Counted from the stretch's first letter, positions 6,225-14,276 are shown. The stretch is 42,435 nt of DNA from Spirochaetaceae bacterium (GCA_007695175.1 REEH01000091.1:1-42435), one strand, 5' to 3'. The notes: generated by a model not told the origin, from the letters alone. Translations and numbers: made by a program.

Positions 6225-8096
6225 CTAGAGGGCGGTCTCCATGACCCGATTCAGACGCTTCACGAACTCCGCGGGATCCTTCACGGGAGCGCCCTCCACC
6301 AGCAGGGCCTGATCCAGGAGCAGGAATGCCGCGTCCGCGAAGCGGTCATCCGCTTCCAGATCCTTCATGCGCAGCACGATGGCGTGGTCCGGATTGATTT
6401 CCAGGATCGGCTTCACCTCGGGCATGTTCAGATTGCCCATGGCCTTCATCATCTGTGCCATCTTCATGGTGGGATCGCTCTCGTCCACCACGATACAGCT
6501 GGGACTGTCGGCGAGGCGCACCGAGGTAACCACATCCTTGACCTGGTCGCCCAGAACCTTCTTCATCCGGTCGATAACCGGCTGGAGCTCCTTGTCCTTC
6601 TTCTTGTCCTTCTTCTCCTTGAGGTCCTCACCGGCGTCGGAGCGGTTCACGGCCTTGAGTTCCGTTTCCTTGTACGTGCCCACCATGGGGATGACCAGCT
6701 CGTCCACGTCTTCCGACATGACAAGGACTTCAATATCCTTCCTGCGGTACGCCTCCAGGAGCGGTGAGTTGCGAAGGGTACTATCGTTATCGCCGGTAAT
6801 GTAGTAGATCGCTTTCTGGTCCGGGAGCATGCGCTCCTTGTATTCCGCCAGACTCGTCCAGCCCTCCGCCTTCGTGCTCTTGAAGCGTACCAGCTCCAGA
6901 AGCTGTTCCCGGTTTCCGTAATCCGAGTAGAGCCCCTCCTTGAGCGGACGATTGAATTCCTTGATAAACTCCAGCCACTTCTCCGGCTCCTCCTGAGCAA
7001 CCCGGGCAAACTCCGTGAGAATCTTCTTGACCGAACTCTCGCGGATCTTGGCCATGATCCGGTTCTGCTGCAGGATCTCCCGGCTCACATTCAGCGGCAG
7101 ATCCTCCGAGTCGATAATGCCCCGAACGAAGCGCAGATAGGTGGGCATGAGCTCCTTCTCGTCATCGGTTATGAAGACCCGTTTCACGTACAGCTTCACG
7201 CCGGGGCGATAATCCACCTGGTACATGTCGAAAGGAGCATTCTTCGGGACGAAGAACAGCGTGGTATATTCAAGCGTCCCCTCCGCTCGGGTATGCAGGT
7301 AGAAGAGCGGATCCTCCGTGTCGTGACTGATCGTCTTGTAGAACTCCCGGTACTCCTCCTCGGTGATCTCCGCTTTCGGCCGCTTCCAGAGCGCCGCGGC
7401 GGAGTTGATCTGTTCCGTGGTGGGCGTCTTTCCCTTTTCCTTGCCCTTGTCGTCGTACTCGGTCCTGGTGTAGTGCAGGAAGATCGGAAAGGCGATGTGG
7501 TTGGAGTATTTCTTGACGACCTGCTCGATCTGCCAACGCGATGCGTACTCCCTGCCCTCCTCTCCCAGATGCAGGATTACGGTGGTTCCCTGGGTGTCTC
7601 GTTCAGCCTCGGTGATCTCGAACTCGCCCTTCCCGTCACTGATCCATTTCCAGGCCTTCTCCTCCCCGGCTTTGCGACTGATTACCTCCGCCTTGTCAGC
7701 CACCATGAAGACGGAGTAAAACCCCACGCCGAACTGGCCGATCAGATTGGAGTCCTTCCGCGTGTCCCCGGTGAGCTTACCCAGAAACTCTCTGGTACCG
7801 CTCTTGGCGATCGTTCCGAGACTCTCCACCAGCTCCTCGCTGTTCATGCCGATGCCGGTGTCCCTGACGGTGAGTGTCTTCTCGTCGCCATCCTCGGTGA
7901 ATTCCACGTCGATGCGGGGATCGAAGGGGAGACTCTTGAACTCCTCATCGGTCAGGGTGAGGTACTTGAGCTTGTCCAGGGCGTCGCTGGAGTTGGAAAT
8001 GAGCTCGCGCAGGAATATTTCCTTGTGGGAATAGAGCGAGTGAACGATCAGGTTGAGCAGCTGGTTTACTTCCGTCTGAAACTGGTGCTTTGCCAT
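6225..8096 (-). CDS. htpG: Molecular chaperone HtpG (bacterial Hsp90)
   Basis: This is a full-length 623-residue Hsp90. The N-terminal GHKL ATPase motifs are in order: IFLRELISNSSDALDKLKYL, VRDTGIGMN and GQFGVGFYSVF. The middle-domain catalytic region includes LPLNVSREILQQN. The C-terminal dimerisation part ends MKDLEADDRFADAAFLLLDQ. It refolds and remodels client proteins in the cytoplasm using ATP. The ATG at 8096 has GGAG 8 nt upstream. A promoter lies at 8147-8176, leaving a ~45-nt leader, so this gene belongs to the leader-bearing class. No CIRCE element is seen. Confidence 0.97.
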   Translation of the reverse strand: MAKHQFQTEVNQLLNLIVHSLYSHKEIFLRELISNSSDALDKLKYLTLTDEEFKSLPFDPRIDVEFTEDGDEKTLTVRDTGIGMNSEELVESLGTIAKSGTREFLGKLTGDTRKDSNLIGQFGVGFYSVFMVADKAEVISRKAGEEKAWKWISDGKGEFEITEAERDTQGTTVILHLGEEGREYASRWQIEQVVKKYSNHIAFPIFLHYTRTEYDDKGKEKGKTPTTEQINSAAALWKRPKAEITEEEYREFYKTISHDTEDPLFYLHTRAEGTLEYTTLFFVPKNAPFDMYQVDYRPGVKLYVKRVFITDDEKELMPTYLRFVRGIIDSEDLPLNVSREILQQNRIMAKIRESSVKKILTEFARVAQEEPEKWLEFIKEFNRPLKEGLYSDYGNREQLLELVRFKSTKAEGWTSLAEYKERMLPDQKAIYYITGDNDSTLRNSPLLEAYRRKDIEVLVMSEDVDELVIPMVGTYKETELKAVNRSDAGEDLKEKKDKKKDKELQPVIDRMKKVLGDQVKDVVTSVRLADSPSCIVVDESDPTMKMAQMMKAMGNLNMPEVKPILEINPDHAIVLRMKDLEADDRFADAAFLLLDQALLVEGAPVKDPAEFVKRLNRVMETAL

Positions 8097-8146
8097 GAAT
8101 ATTTCTCCGTGCAGTCAGGTGATGGTTTGGTTATTCGGGTAGGGGG

Positions 8147-8176
8147 AATATAACAAGGAGGGATCGCGTGAGGCAA
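8147..8176 (-). promoter_or_regulatory. Promoter of htpG
   Basis: On the minus strand, -35 TTGCCT (8176-8171) and -10 TATATT (8152-8147) are 18 bp apart. It lies just beyond the 3' end of argA, suggesting htpG has its own promoter. The match is good but is based on hexamers only. Confidence 0.5.
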
Positions 8177-8200
8177 ACGAGTCGCGCGGGCCGGCAGGGA

Positions 8201-9610
8201 TTACGTCAGTTTCAGATACAGGATCACGCTGTTCCGGTCAAGATCGTAGCGACGCCGCTTCTCCTCCGGAAGTTTGCCCGGAGCAACCCGCCGGAAACCG
8301 ATCGATTCAAACCAGTCGGCGGTCTGGGTGGTGAGTACAAAAACTCCCCGGAGGCCTCGCTCCCGAGCCATCTCGATGAGATAAAGCACGATCCGCCGGC
8401 CTATTCCAAGCTCCTCATAGGCCGGGTCCACCGCGATCGCCGCGATTTCCGCCTCTCCCCCGGCGTACTCGTGAAGAGCACCGCATCCGTGAAGCCGCCC
8501 ATCCGACTCGTGGACCACGTAGTCCTGATACCGGGCCAGCACGTCCTCGCTGGTCCTCGGGATGAGCACCCCCGCCTCCGCCAGGGGCTGGAGAAGCGTC
8601 AGAACCTTGGGCACCTCTTCAGACTTCATGGGCCGGATACTCTGGTAGACGTTGGCATGGATCATCGTCCCCACGCCCAGATTACTGAAAACCTCCACCA
8701 GGACGACCCCGTCCTGGCTCCCGTCCACGATATGGACGCGGTTCACATTGACCCCGGCCGCGAGATAGGCCAGACGCACAAACTCCAGCGTCTCCCGCTC
8801 GCCCTCGTGGTAGCCGCTCGTGACGGAACCGTTTTCCAGGGACACTCCCGCCGCACCGGTACCGAGTCGCCCCAGTTCCCGTTCGGCCAGCCCGTTCAAC
8901 CGCAGGAAATCCCGCGCCTCCTCCACGGAGAGGCGGCTTATCCGCTTGTCCGGACCCAGCTCCACCCCCTCGGGAACGGCGAAATCCGCCCCGCTTATTC
9001 CCATACGATCGGTGATGAAGAAGAGCTTGTCCGCCTCCACGGAGACAGCAATGCGCAGCGCCAGCTCCCGGGAGGAGATGTTGTAGGGCTTGCCGCTGAC
9101 GCTCCATCCGATACAGGGGAAGATGGGGATAATACCCTGATCCAGAGTGCTGCGTACCAGGTCCAGCTGAACGCGCTCCACCACCCCGGCGTGCTCGAAA
9201 TCGATCCCTTCCACGACGCCGATACCGCGGGCTCGCACCCAGTTACCCACCACGGCGTTGGTGTGGTGAGCGCTCAGGAGCGTCATGAAACGATTGGTCA
9301 CGTCCACGGCAGCCATCTTGATGAACGGGATCGCGTCTCCGGAAGCGATGCGGATACCCCGCTCGCGACGCCAGGGGATATTGTACCGTGTCAGCACCTC
9401 GTCGATGCGTTGCCTCGCACCCGGTACGAGCAGGATGCGTATCCCCGCCTGGTGCAGCAGAACCAGGTCCTGCACAAGCGAGGGCAGACGCGCGTCGTCC
9501 ACGGCACCATAATCCACGTGGATGACAAAGGTCTTACCGCGGAAGCGGTGCAGATAGGAGAACACCTCCCGGATCAGGTCCACCTGGCCGATTATCTCGT
9601 TGCTTTCCAT
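8201..9610 (-). CDS. argA: N-acetylglutamate synthase ArgA (amino-acid N-acetyltransferase)
   Basis: This 469-residue protein joins an amino-acid-kinase-like domain (~1-290: HRFRGKTFVIHVDYGAVDD, GIRILLVPGARQRI, AVVGNWVRARGIGVVEG) to a GNAT acetyltransferase domain (~320-469: IAAIAVDPAYEELGIGRRIV, TADWFESIGFRR). This is the ArgA architecture, which makes N-acetylglutamate in the first step of arginine synthesis; the kinase-like domain normally binds arginine for feedback inhibition. Two ATGs are possible, at 9616 and 9610. The second has AAGGA at the right distance, while the first abuts it, so 9610 is preferred. It follows the lipoprotein gene by about 20 bp in the same operon, with no obvious functional link. 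Confidence 0.9.
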   Translation of the reverse strand: MESNEIIGQVDLIREVFSYLHRFRGKTFVIHVDYGAVDDARLPSLVQDLVLLHQAGIRILLVPGARQRIDEVLTRYNIPWRRERGIRIASGDAIPFIKMAAVDVTNRFMTLLSAHHTNAVVGNWVRARGIGVVEGIDFEHAGVVERVQLDLVRSTLDQGIIPIFPCIGWSVSGKPYNISSRELALRIAVSVEADKLFFITDRMGISGADFAVPEGVELGPDKRISRLSVEEARDFLRLNGLAERELGRLGTGAAGVSLENGSVTSGYHEGERETLEFVRLAYLAAGVNVNRVHIVDGSQDGVVLVEVFSNLGVGTMIHANVYQSIRPMKSEEVPKVLTLLQPLAEAGVLIPRTSEDVLARYQDYVVHESDGRLHGCGALHEYAGGEAEIAAIAVDPAYEELGIGRRIVLYLIEMARERGLRGVFVLTTQTADWFESIGFRRVAPGKLPEEKRRRYDLDRNSVILYLKLT

Positions 9611-9631
9611 GGTCATTCCTTCAGGATGCGT

Positions 9632-10933
9632 TCAAGGCGTCCCCGGCGGGAGCTCCACGATATCCGTCATAAAACCACCGATCGTCGGGACAAAACTCGT
9701 GTCCAGCGTCAGATCGTGCCGCAAGCGAACGAGACCGTTCGCGGGTATCCATTCAGACACGCTTCCGGAAATCAGATCGCGGACGCGAAAATCAAAAAAA
9801 GTCCCGCCCAGGTAGATACCGGAGGAGAGGGTTCTCGACCGTTGGACTTCGCCACCCCCAATCTCACCGGAGAAGCTCCCGAGCCCCCCCTCCGGCTCTA
9901 TCACGATCGCAGCCGTTTCAGGGAAAAAGAGGCTTTTACCGCCTACAAACACACGCCCGCCCGGCAGTGACTGCGTCGTCCACGCCTGGCTGTTGAAATC
10001 CAGATCGTCCAGGGAAACAGCGCGAGTTCGCTCAAAAGGTACCACCGAGTACTCCAGAAGCGCCAGGGCTTCAAATCCATCCTCAAGATCTCCGGAGAAG
10101 ACGTACCGCCCGCGCTCCACATCCTGAGTGATGGAAAACGCGGTCCCGGAAACACCCTGCGTAAACGCAACCAGCTCGCCGCTTTGATTGAGGATCGCTC
10201 CCGGCGCGCCGGTCGCAGCGTCGAATATCAACGAACCAGCTACGGCCACCGTCCAGCCGCTTTCGCCGAACCCCGGCGCCAGGCCGCGAACGAGAGAATT
10301 ACCGAAATCAAGCGTCTCACCGGCGAGAAAGCTCTGACGCACGGCACCACCGGGCCACTCCACCTCCACCAGACTCGCGTATCGTCCGTCCGTGGTCGGG
10401 CCGGCGTCGCCGGGAGATTCGTACACATCCTCCCAGTTCCCGGCGAGCAGAACAGTTCCCCTCTCCGGCACGGGAAGAATCGTGAATACCGCGGAAAACA
10501 CGTCGGGAAACAACCGGGCAAACTCCGGTCGCAACGTCCCGTCCATGTTGAGCACCGCAATCCCGATGCGCTCCTGGCCGTTCACCTCGGTAAAAAACCC
10601 TCCCGCAAGCAGCACCGGCACACCGTCGATCTCCAGCACCTGCAGGCTGAGGACGGTATCGTCGAAGGTCGGAGCAAAGGAGGTATTGATCTCACCCGAT
10701 TGGGACATGCGCACCAGGCCCACGTCCAGCAGGCCCTGATCCGAGAAAAAATCTCCCGCCACCACCAGGTCCCGCTCGAATCGGTTCGTGTCCAGAGCGG
10801 GGCCAAAGACCGACCGGGAGGGTAGTCCGCACGCGGCGACGAGCAGGATGGCGAGGGCGGCCGGAACGACCAGGTATATTCTCCGGAGGCGGGACCCAAG
10901 ATGGCTGCGCCGTAAGGTAAAGCAGCGGATCAG
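9632..10933 (-). CDS. Lipoprotein with delta-60-type repeats; probable CTG start
   Basis: The body of the protein carries repeats of the delta-60 type (LVRLRHDLTLDTSFVP; VRMSQSGEINTSFAPTF; IGIAVLNMDGTLRPEF), which probably form a beta-propeller-like fold. The first ATG/GTG/TTG in frame is GTG at 10765, inside the repeats. Upstream the frame stays open and encodes a clear lipoprotein signal: an arginine-rich stretch, then PAALAILLVAAC (lipobox VAAC). The frame reaches CTG at 10933, which overlaps the upstream TGA as CTGA, where one expects ATGA. I therefore take CTG as the start (433 aa). Alternatives are a start at a later CTG or a changed start codon. Function unknown; surface-exposed or periplasmic lipid-anchored protein. 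Confidence 0.65.
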   Translation of the reverse strand: MIRCFTLRRSHLGSRLRRIYLVVPAALAILLVAACGLPSRSVFGPALDTNRFERDLVVAGDFFSDQGLLDVGLVRMSQSGEINTSFAPTFDDTVLSLQVLEIDGVPVLLAGGFFTEVNGQERIGIAVLNMDGTLRPEFARLFPDVFSAVFTILPVPERGTVLLAGNWEDVYESPGDAGPTTDGRYASLVEVEWPGGAVRQSFLAGETLDFGNSLVRGLAPGFGESGWTVAVAGSLIFDAATGAPGAILNQSGELVAFTQGVSGTAFSITQDVERGRYVFSGDLEDGFEALALLEYSVVPFERTRAVSLDDLDFNSQAWTTQSLPGGRVFVGGKSLFFPETAAIVIEPEGGLGSFSGEIGGGEVQRSRTLSSGIYLGGTFFDFRVRDLISGSVSEWIPANGLVRLRHDLTLDTSFVPTIGGFMTDIVELPPGTP

Positions 10934-12174
10934 AAGCGCCCCCCCAGACCCAGACCGAGTCCGATGAAGGAGAAGACCTGGTCCTCCGCCTCCTCGTAGA
11001 TGCCCTGGTAGGATATATTCAGGGAGAAGCGCATGGCCTCCCCCACCCCGAAGCCAAACTCCATGGAGCCGGCGAAAGCGGGAGCGTACCCGTTGTCGTC
11101 AAACTTGAACGCGATCCCGATTGGGTCGTACCACACCTTTGTCCGGGTGAGCGCCATGCCTCCCCCCGCACGAACGATGTAATCCACCTTGGAGACGGGG
11201 CCTACGGAGATTCCCGTCGTTGCGATGAGGGAGGTAATCTCCATTTCCAGGTCCAGCCCGTCCATTTCTCCATCGGGTCGATAATTGATGTACCCCGCCT
11301 CGAATCCGAAGACATGGCCCGTGAAGAGGACGTGATTGAACAGAGCGGTTGCAAAGGCGCCGTAACCTACTCCCTCCAGGTCACCGAATCCCTGCTGCGG
11401 TATCATCACCGCTCCCCGGATATCAAAGAGCGCGTTCCACCGGTCGGTCGGGTCGGTCAGGCGCAGAAACCCCGGTACGGGCGGTGGGTTTCGCTCCATG
11501 CGAAAGCGTAGCTCCAGAAAATCCTCATCCCGCAGCGTGACGGAACGGCGGCCCACAACGTGCTCAAACCCCTCGTCCCGCCGCCGGATTTCCATGTTGT
11601 AGGTACCGGGAGTGAGCTCCAGGGCCCGCGGACTCACCCCTATCAGGGTACCGTTTGCGTATACGTAATAGGGCTGGTCAAAGCCCGTGTTACGGAAGGC
11701 GATCCGCCCGAATCCCGGAAAGGTCCGCGCCAGCTCCCGTTCCACGCTCCGCGCCAGATCCGCCGCCACGCGAAAGCGTTCCCGTCCCAGGGGCAGCTGG
11801 GATTCCAGGGACCAGACGAACCGACCGTCCCGCCATATATCGAGCTCCACCCGAAGGCTGCCGTCGCGGCGCGGCGCCGTGCGGGCAAAGACGGCTGCTT
11901 CGCTCCGCAGGCCGGGCGCGTGGCGCTCCGGCGCGTCCGCCGTGCGCGTCCGGGTGAGAACGTAACGAAGGCTCGATCGCAGTTCCCCCTCGATCGCGGT
12001 CTCCAGGAGCTCCCGCGCCTCTTCCGTCACGGCCGTATCCTCAGGTGTGGTCACCCCGAAAACGAGGATCACCCGGGGCTGCACCGCTTCCGGCGCGGGC
12101 ACCCCCGGCTGCTGGGCGGGGAGAAATACCGTAAAAACGGTAATAAGGATGCATACAGATACTACTGAGCGCAT
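10930..12174 (-). CDS. PEGA-domain outer-membrane-type protein
   Basis: This 414-residue protein has a signal peptide (MRSVVSVCILITVFTVFLPA), then a ~140-residue N-terminal domain (RVILVFGVTTPEDTAVTEEA). A PEGA domain follows (YYVYANGTLIGVSPRALEL, PGTYNMEIRRR). The C-terminal ~170 residues look like an outer-membrane barrel (VFGFEAGYINYRPDGEMDG, AFAGSMEFGFGVGE) and end in Phe, as OM proteins often do. ATG 12174 is chosen for its signal peptide and an AAGGGAAG ribosome site; an earlier in-frame start adds 14 residues without such features. It is the first gene of a minus-strand operon with the delta-60 lipoprotein and shares a divergent promoter region with the DUF4230 genes. PEGA domains are thought to contact the envelope. 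Confidence 0.7.
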   Translation of the reverse strand: MRSVVSVCILITVFTVFLPAQQPGVPAPEAVQPRVILVFGVTTPEDTAVTEEARELLETAIEGELRSSLRYVLTRTRTADAPERHAPGLRSEAAVFARTAPRRDGSLRVELDIWRDGRFVWSLESQLPLGRERFRVAADLARSVERELARTFPGFGRIAFRNTGFDQPYYVYANGTLIGVSPRALELTPGTYNMEIRRRDEGFEHVVGRRSVTLRDEDFLELRFRMERNPPPVPGFLRLTDPTDRWNALFDIRGAVMIPQQGFGDLEGVGYGAFATALFNHVLFTGHVFGFEAGYINYRPDGEMDGLDLEMEITSLIATTGISVGPVSKVDYIVRAGGGMALTRTKVWYDPIGIAFKFDDNGYAPAFAGSMEFGFGVGEAMRFSLNISYQGIYEEAEDQVFSFIGLGLGLGGRF

Positions 12175-12199
12175 TGTTCTTCCCTTTACTCTACCACAA

Positions 12200-12240
12200 A
12201 GCGTATACATTTGCACCGTTTACGCCAATTCTCTTACACT
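12200..12240. promoter_or_regulatory. Divergent promoter region between the PEGA and DUF4230 genes
   Basis: Plus strand: TTGCAC (12211-12216) and TACACT (12235-12240), 18 bp apart, with the ATG at 12253 only 12 bp after the -10. Minus strand: TTGGCG (12228-12223) with TACGCT (12205-12200) 17 bp away, serving the gene starting at 12174, which has a Shine-Dalgarno. The two promoters overlap, so use of one may interfere with the other. Confidence 0.4.
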
Positions 12241-12252
12241 GTTGTACGTACC

Positions 12253-12855
12253 ATGAAACGGATTCTTTCCTGGCTGATCACAGTCACGGCGCTCATTCTC
12301 GTTCTGGCGGCCCTGGCTGTGCACCTGCGCACTCCCCCCTCGCAGCCGGGACCCTCGGAAGCGGAGATCGCTACCCGTATTCGCAATCTCCAGACGATAA
12401 CGTCCACGGAATACCGCTACCGCGACGTGATCTATTTTGGTGAGGATGCCCGCTTCCTGGGAATTCTGACCGGGAGCCGCCGGATCCTCTTCGCCGTGAC
12501 GATCTCCGTCACGGCCGGAGTCGATCTGCACCGGGGCATCGAGGTGCAGTTTGGCAATGATCGTGACACCGTTTTCGTGACACTTCCCGCGCCGCAGGTG
12601 CTCCGGGTGGACGCGGAAGAGCGCTCGATTTCCCAGTACTTCGTCCAGGACCGGGCAGGCCGGCTCGACTGGCTCGCGATCAGTGATGAGGTGGAAGCCG
12701 CCAAGGAACGCAACCAGGCGGATGCGATCAACAGGGGAATTCTCCTCCGCGCGGAGGTACAGGCTCGTACCGCCGTGACCAGGCTCCTTCAGGCAGGCGG
12801 CGTCGGCGTGGTGCATGTGCGCTTTCGCTCAGATTTCCCGGGAGTTACCGGATGA
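12253..12855 (+). CDS. DUF4230-domain membrane-anchored protein
   Basis: This 200-residue protein starts with a membrane anchor (MKRILSWLITVTALILVLAA) followed by a DUF4230-like domain: TSTEYRYRDVIYFGEDARF, VTAGVDLHRGIEVQFGND, VFVTLPAPQVLRVDAEE. The pattern 'tyrY.dvi...v.aGiDl...v....v.LP.p.il' is that of DUF4230, whose function is unknown. ATG 12253 is chosen because the membrane segment follows directly; an upstream TTG would add 14 residues. Its stop overlaps the next gene's ATG (ATGA), and that gene has a related layout, so the two probably act together at the membrane. Confidence 0.75.
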   Translation: MKRILSWLITVTALILVLAALAVHLRTPPSQPGPSEAEIATRIRNLQTITSTEYRYRDVIYFGEDARFLGILTGSRRILFAVTISVTAGVDLHRGIEVQFGNDRDTVFVTLPAPQVLRVDAEERSISQYFVQDRAGRLDWLAISDEVEAAKERNQADAINRGILLRAEVQARTAVTRLLQAGGVGVVHVRFRSDFPGVTG

Positions 12856-13667
12856 GTCCGACCGGAAAGAAACGTACCGGCCGTAGCGCCCGCTCGCGGC
12901 GCCGTGTTCCGGCCCCTCCCCCGTGGCTCAGCGCACTTCTCCTGCTCGTCGCTACGGCGGCCTTCGTCCTTGTTCTGGTGACAAACCGGGAACGCTCCTC
13001 TCTTTCCTGGCTCTTCCGACGTGAACAGGAGAGTGCGTCCCTGGGCACGTTCCAGGAGATCCGGGATCTGGCGCAGCTTGAGACACTGGCTTACGTGAGG
13101 CGGAGCGTGTTTCCCCACGACTTCCTCCAGCCGCATCTCACCGTGCCGGGACTTCTGCGCGTGGTAGCGGCGGCGGATACCACCGCGGCGGAGGCGCTGC
13201 AACCGGAAGAGCTGGCCCACCTGCGGGCGGCCAACCTGGCGGCGTCGCTCAACCTGGCCGGGAGTCGGAACGATGAACGGTTCGTGGTGGTCACGACGAC
13301 GCTCATTTTCGGCTACGATCTGGACCTGGTTGCCACCGGCCTGGAGAACGCCCGGATCCCGAGCGATGCCGATCCTGACGGGAGCTCCATTCCCCTCTAC
13401 GTTCTGCCGCCGCCGGCGCTGCTTTCCGTGATAACGGAGAACATCAACCGCGCCAATTACCCCTTCCCGCCGATACACCTCGATGCGGAAGGGTGGCGCC
13501 GGGTGACTTCCTTTGTGGAGGACCACGTTACGATCACCGCACCCATGCACGAGCTTCTGCGCAGCGCCGCGGAAAACGGCAGGGAGACGCTCCAGGCACT
13601 GCTTGGTCCGGAAGCGACACAGATCCGGATACGCACAGGGGAAAACAATTTTCCCCGCACCCCTTGA
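12852..13667 (+). CDS. Second DUF4230-like membrane-anchored protein
   Basis: This 271-residue protein has a basic, proline-rich N-terminus (TGKKRTGRSARSRRRVP), one membrane segment (WLSALLLLVATAAFVLVLV), and a domain with the same layout as the upstream protein. Matching pieces are LAQLETLAYVRRSVFPHDF, TTTLIFGYDLDLVATGLEN and YVLPPPALLSVITEN, parallel to 'tyrY', 'aGiDl' and 'LPaPqvL'. The match to DUF4230 is weaker and has an inserted segment. It overlaps the preceding gene by 4 nt (ATGA). I infer a paralogous pair that may form a heteromer; the reaction or ligand is unknown. Confidence 0.6.
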   Translation: MSPTGKKRTGRSARSRRRVPAPPPWLSALLLLVATAAFVLVLVTNRERSSLSWLFRREQESASLGTFQEIRDLAQLETLAYVRRSVFPHDFLQPHLTVPGLLRVVAAADTTAAEALQPEELAHLRAANLAASLNLAGSRNDERFVVVTTTLIFGYDLDLVATGLENARIPSDADPDGSSIPLYVLPPPALLSVITENINRANYPFPPIHLDAEGWRRVTSFVEDHVTITAPMHELLRSAAENGRETLQALLGPEATQIRIRTGENNFPRTP

Positions 13668-13727
13668 TTTCTCCGCTCTGCGTGGTTATTGTCTATATAG
13701 AACTTTTTATATCAATGGAGCGAAGCA

Positions 13728-14084
13728 ATGACGGAAAATCTTACGAAGCAGACATTCGTGGACAAGGTATTTGATTTTGAAGCGGACAAGGAGTGGTCTT
13801 TCAAGGGCGAGCGCCCGGCAATCATCGATTTCTACGCGGACTGGTGCGGCCCGTGCAAAATGGTTGCGCCGATTCTCGAGGAACTCTCCGACGAGTACAA
13901 GGACAAACTGGATATCTACAAGGTCGACACGGACGCCGAGCAGGAACTGGCCTCCGTTTTCGGCATTCAGAGCATTCCTTCCATGCTTTTTATACCCCTG
14001 GGCGACAAACCGCAGATGGCGGTGGGAGCCCTGCCCAAGGACAGCATCAAGCAGGCCATGAAGGAAGTCCTCAAGGTAGAGTAG
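13728..14084 (+). CDS. trxA: Thioredoxin
   Basis: This 118-residue thioredoxin has the active site DFYADWCGPCKMVAPILEEL with the classical WCGPC, and the cis-proline region GIQSIPSMLFIPLG. It reduces protein disulfides in the cytoplasm. It is about 10 residues longer than E. coli TrxA, mostly at the N-terminus (TENLTKQTFVDKVFDFEADK). GGAG lies 7 nt before the ATG, so it is translated with a normal leader. An AT-rich stretch at 13,689-13,713 probably holds its promoter, but I cannot settle the hexamers. No terminator follows directly; the strong one at 14231-14276 could serve it. Confidence 0.95.
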   Translation: MTENLTKQTFVDKVFDFEADKEWSFKGERPAIIDFYADWCGPCKMVAPILEELSDEYKDKLDIYKVDTDAEQELASVFGIQSIPSMLFIPLGDKPQMAVGALPKDSIKQAMKEVLKVE

Positions 14085-14122
14085 CAATCACCGATCCCGA
14101 TTCTCCATCAACCGGGGGAACT

Positions 14123-14147
14123 GCAAATTGTTTGCACTTTGGTGCAA
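14123..14147 (+). promoter_or_regulatory. Cluster of small inverted repeats upstream of the small-RNA promoter
   Basis: Two overlapping inverted repeats occur: GCAAA-TTG-TTTGC (14123-14135) and TTGCAC-TTTG-GTGCAA (14132-14147). They end 6 bp before the -35 of the strong promoter at 14154-14182, which is a typical place for an activator or repressor. The regulator is unknown. Confidence 0.4.
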
Positions 14148-14153
14148 TATTTG

Positions 14154-14182
14154 TTGATACGGATCGTATATCGGTGTATACT
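14154..14182 (+). promoter_or_regulatory. Strong sigma-70-type promoter inside the trxA-SDR gap
   Basis: TTGATA (14154-14159) and TATACT (14177-14182) are exactly 17 bp apart, each matching the consensus at five of six bases. The predicted transcription start is about 14188-14190. No good start codon with a ribosome site follows before the terminator at 14231-14276, so it appears to drive a short RNA. Confidence 0.65.
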
Positions 14183-14188
14183 TGCGAG

Positions 14189-14276
14189 TAGATTCGGTGT
14201 CCCTCTCCAGAGGGCACCTCCTGGGCCCATCGCCCTCCCGGGTTTTCACCTCCTTTCCCGGGAGGGCGTTTTTTTT
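14189..14276 (+). ncRNA. Putative ~88-nt small RNA with two anti-Shine-Dalgarno motifs
   Basis: A near-consensus promoter (14154-14182) and a strong intrinsic terminator (ending 14276) frame a short transcript. It has two hairpins. The first pairs GGTG (14196-14199) with CACC (14215-14218) and CCCTC (14201-14205) with GAGGG (14210-14214), loop TCCA, one bulged T. The second is the terminator. CACCTCCT occurs twice: 14215-14222, on the 3' side of hairpin 1, and 14247-14254, fully inside the terminator loop, where the longer TCACCTCCTTTC (14246-14257) matches the known 3' end of 16S rRNA. Such C-rich loops are used by several known regulatory RNAs to cover ribosome sites. An alternative is a leader with an attenuator for the SDR gene at 14305. 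Confidence 0.5.
14231..14276 (+). terminator. Strong intrinsic terminator
   Basis: A perfect 12-bp stem, CGCCCTCCCGGG (14231-14242) with CCCGGGAGGGCG (14257-14268), encloses a 14-nt loop and is followed by eight T (14269-14276). It ends transcripts coming from trxA and from the internal promoter at 14154-14182. Confidence 0.9.

Noticed and set aside
8097-8200. CIRCE heat-shock element upstream of htpG
   Set aside because: No 9-bp inverted repeat of the CIRCE type is present; only an ordinary promoter is seen.
8168-9970. A 600-codon open frame on the plus strand opposite argA and the delta-60 lipoprotein gene
   Set aside because: It is antisense to well-recognised genes; long antisense frames are common in high-GC DNA with this codon bias, and its product resembles no protein.
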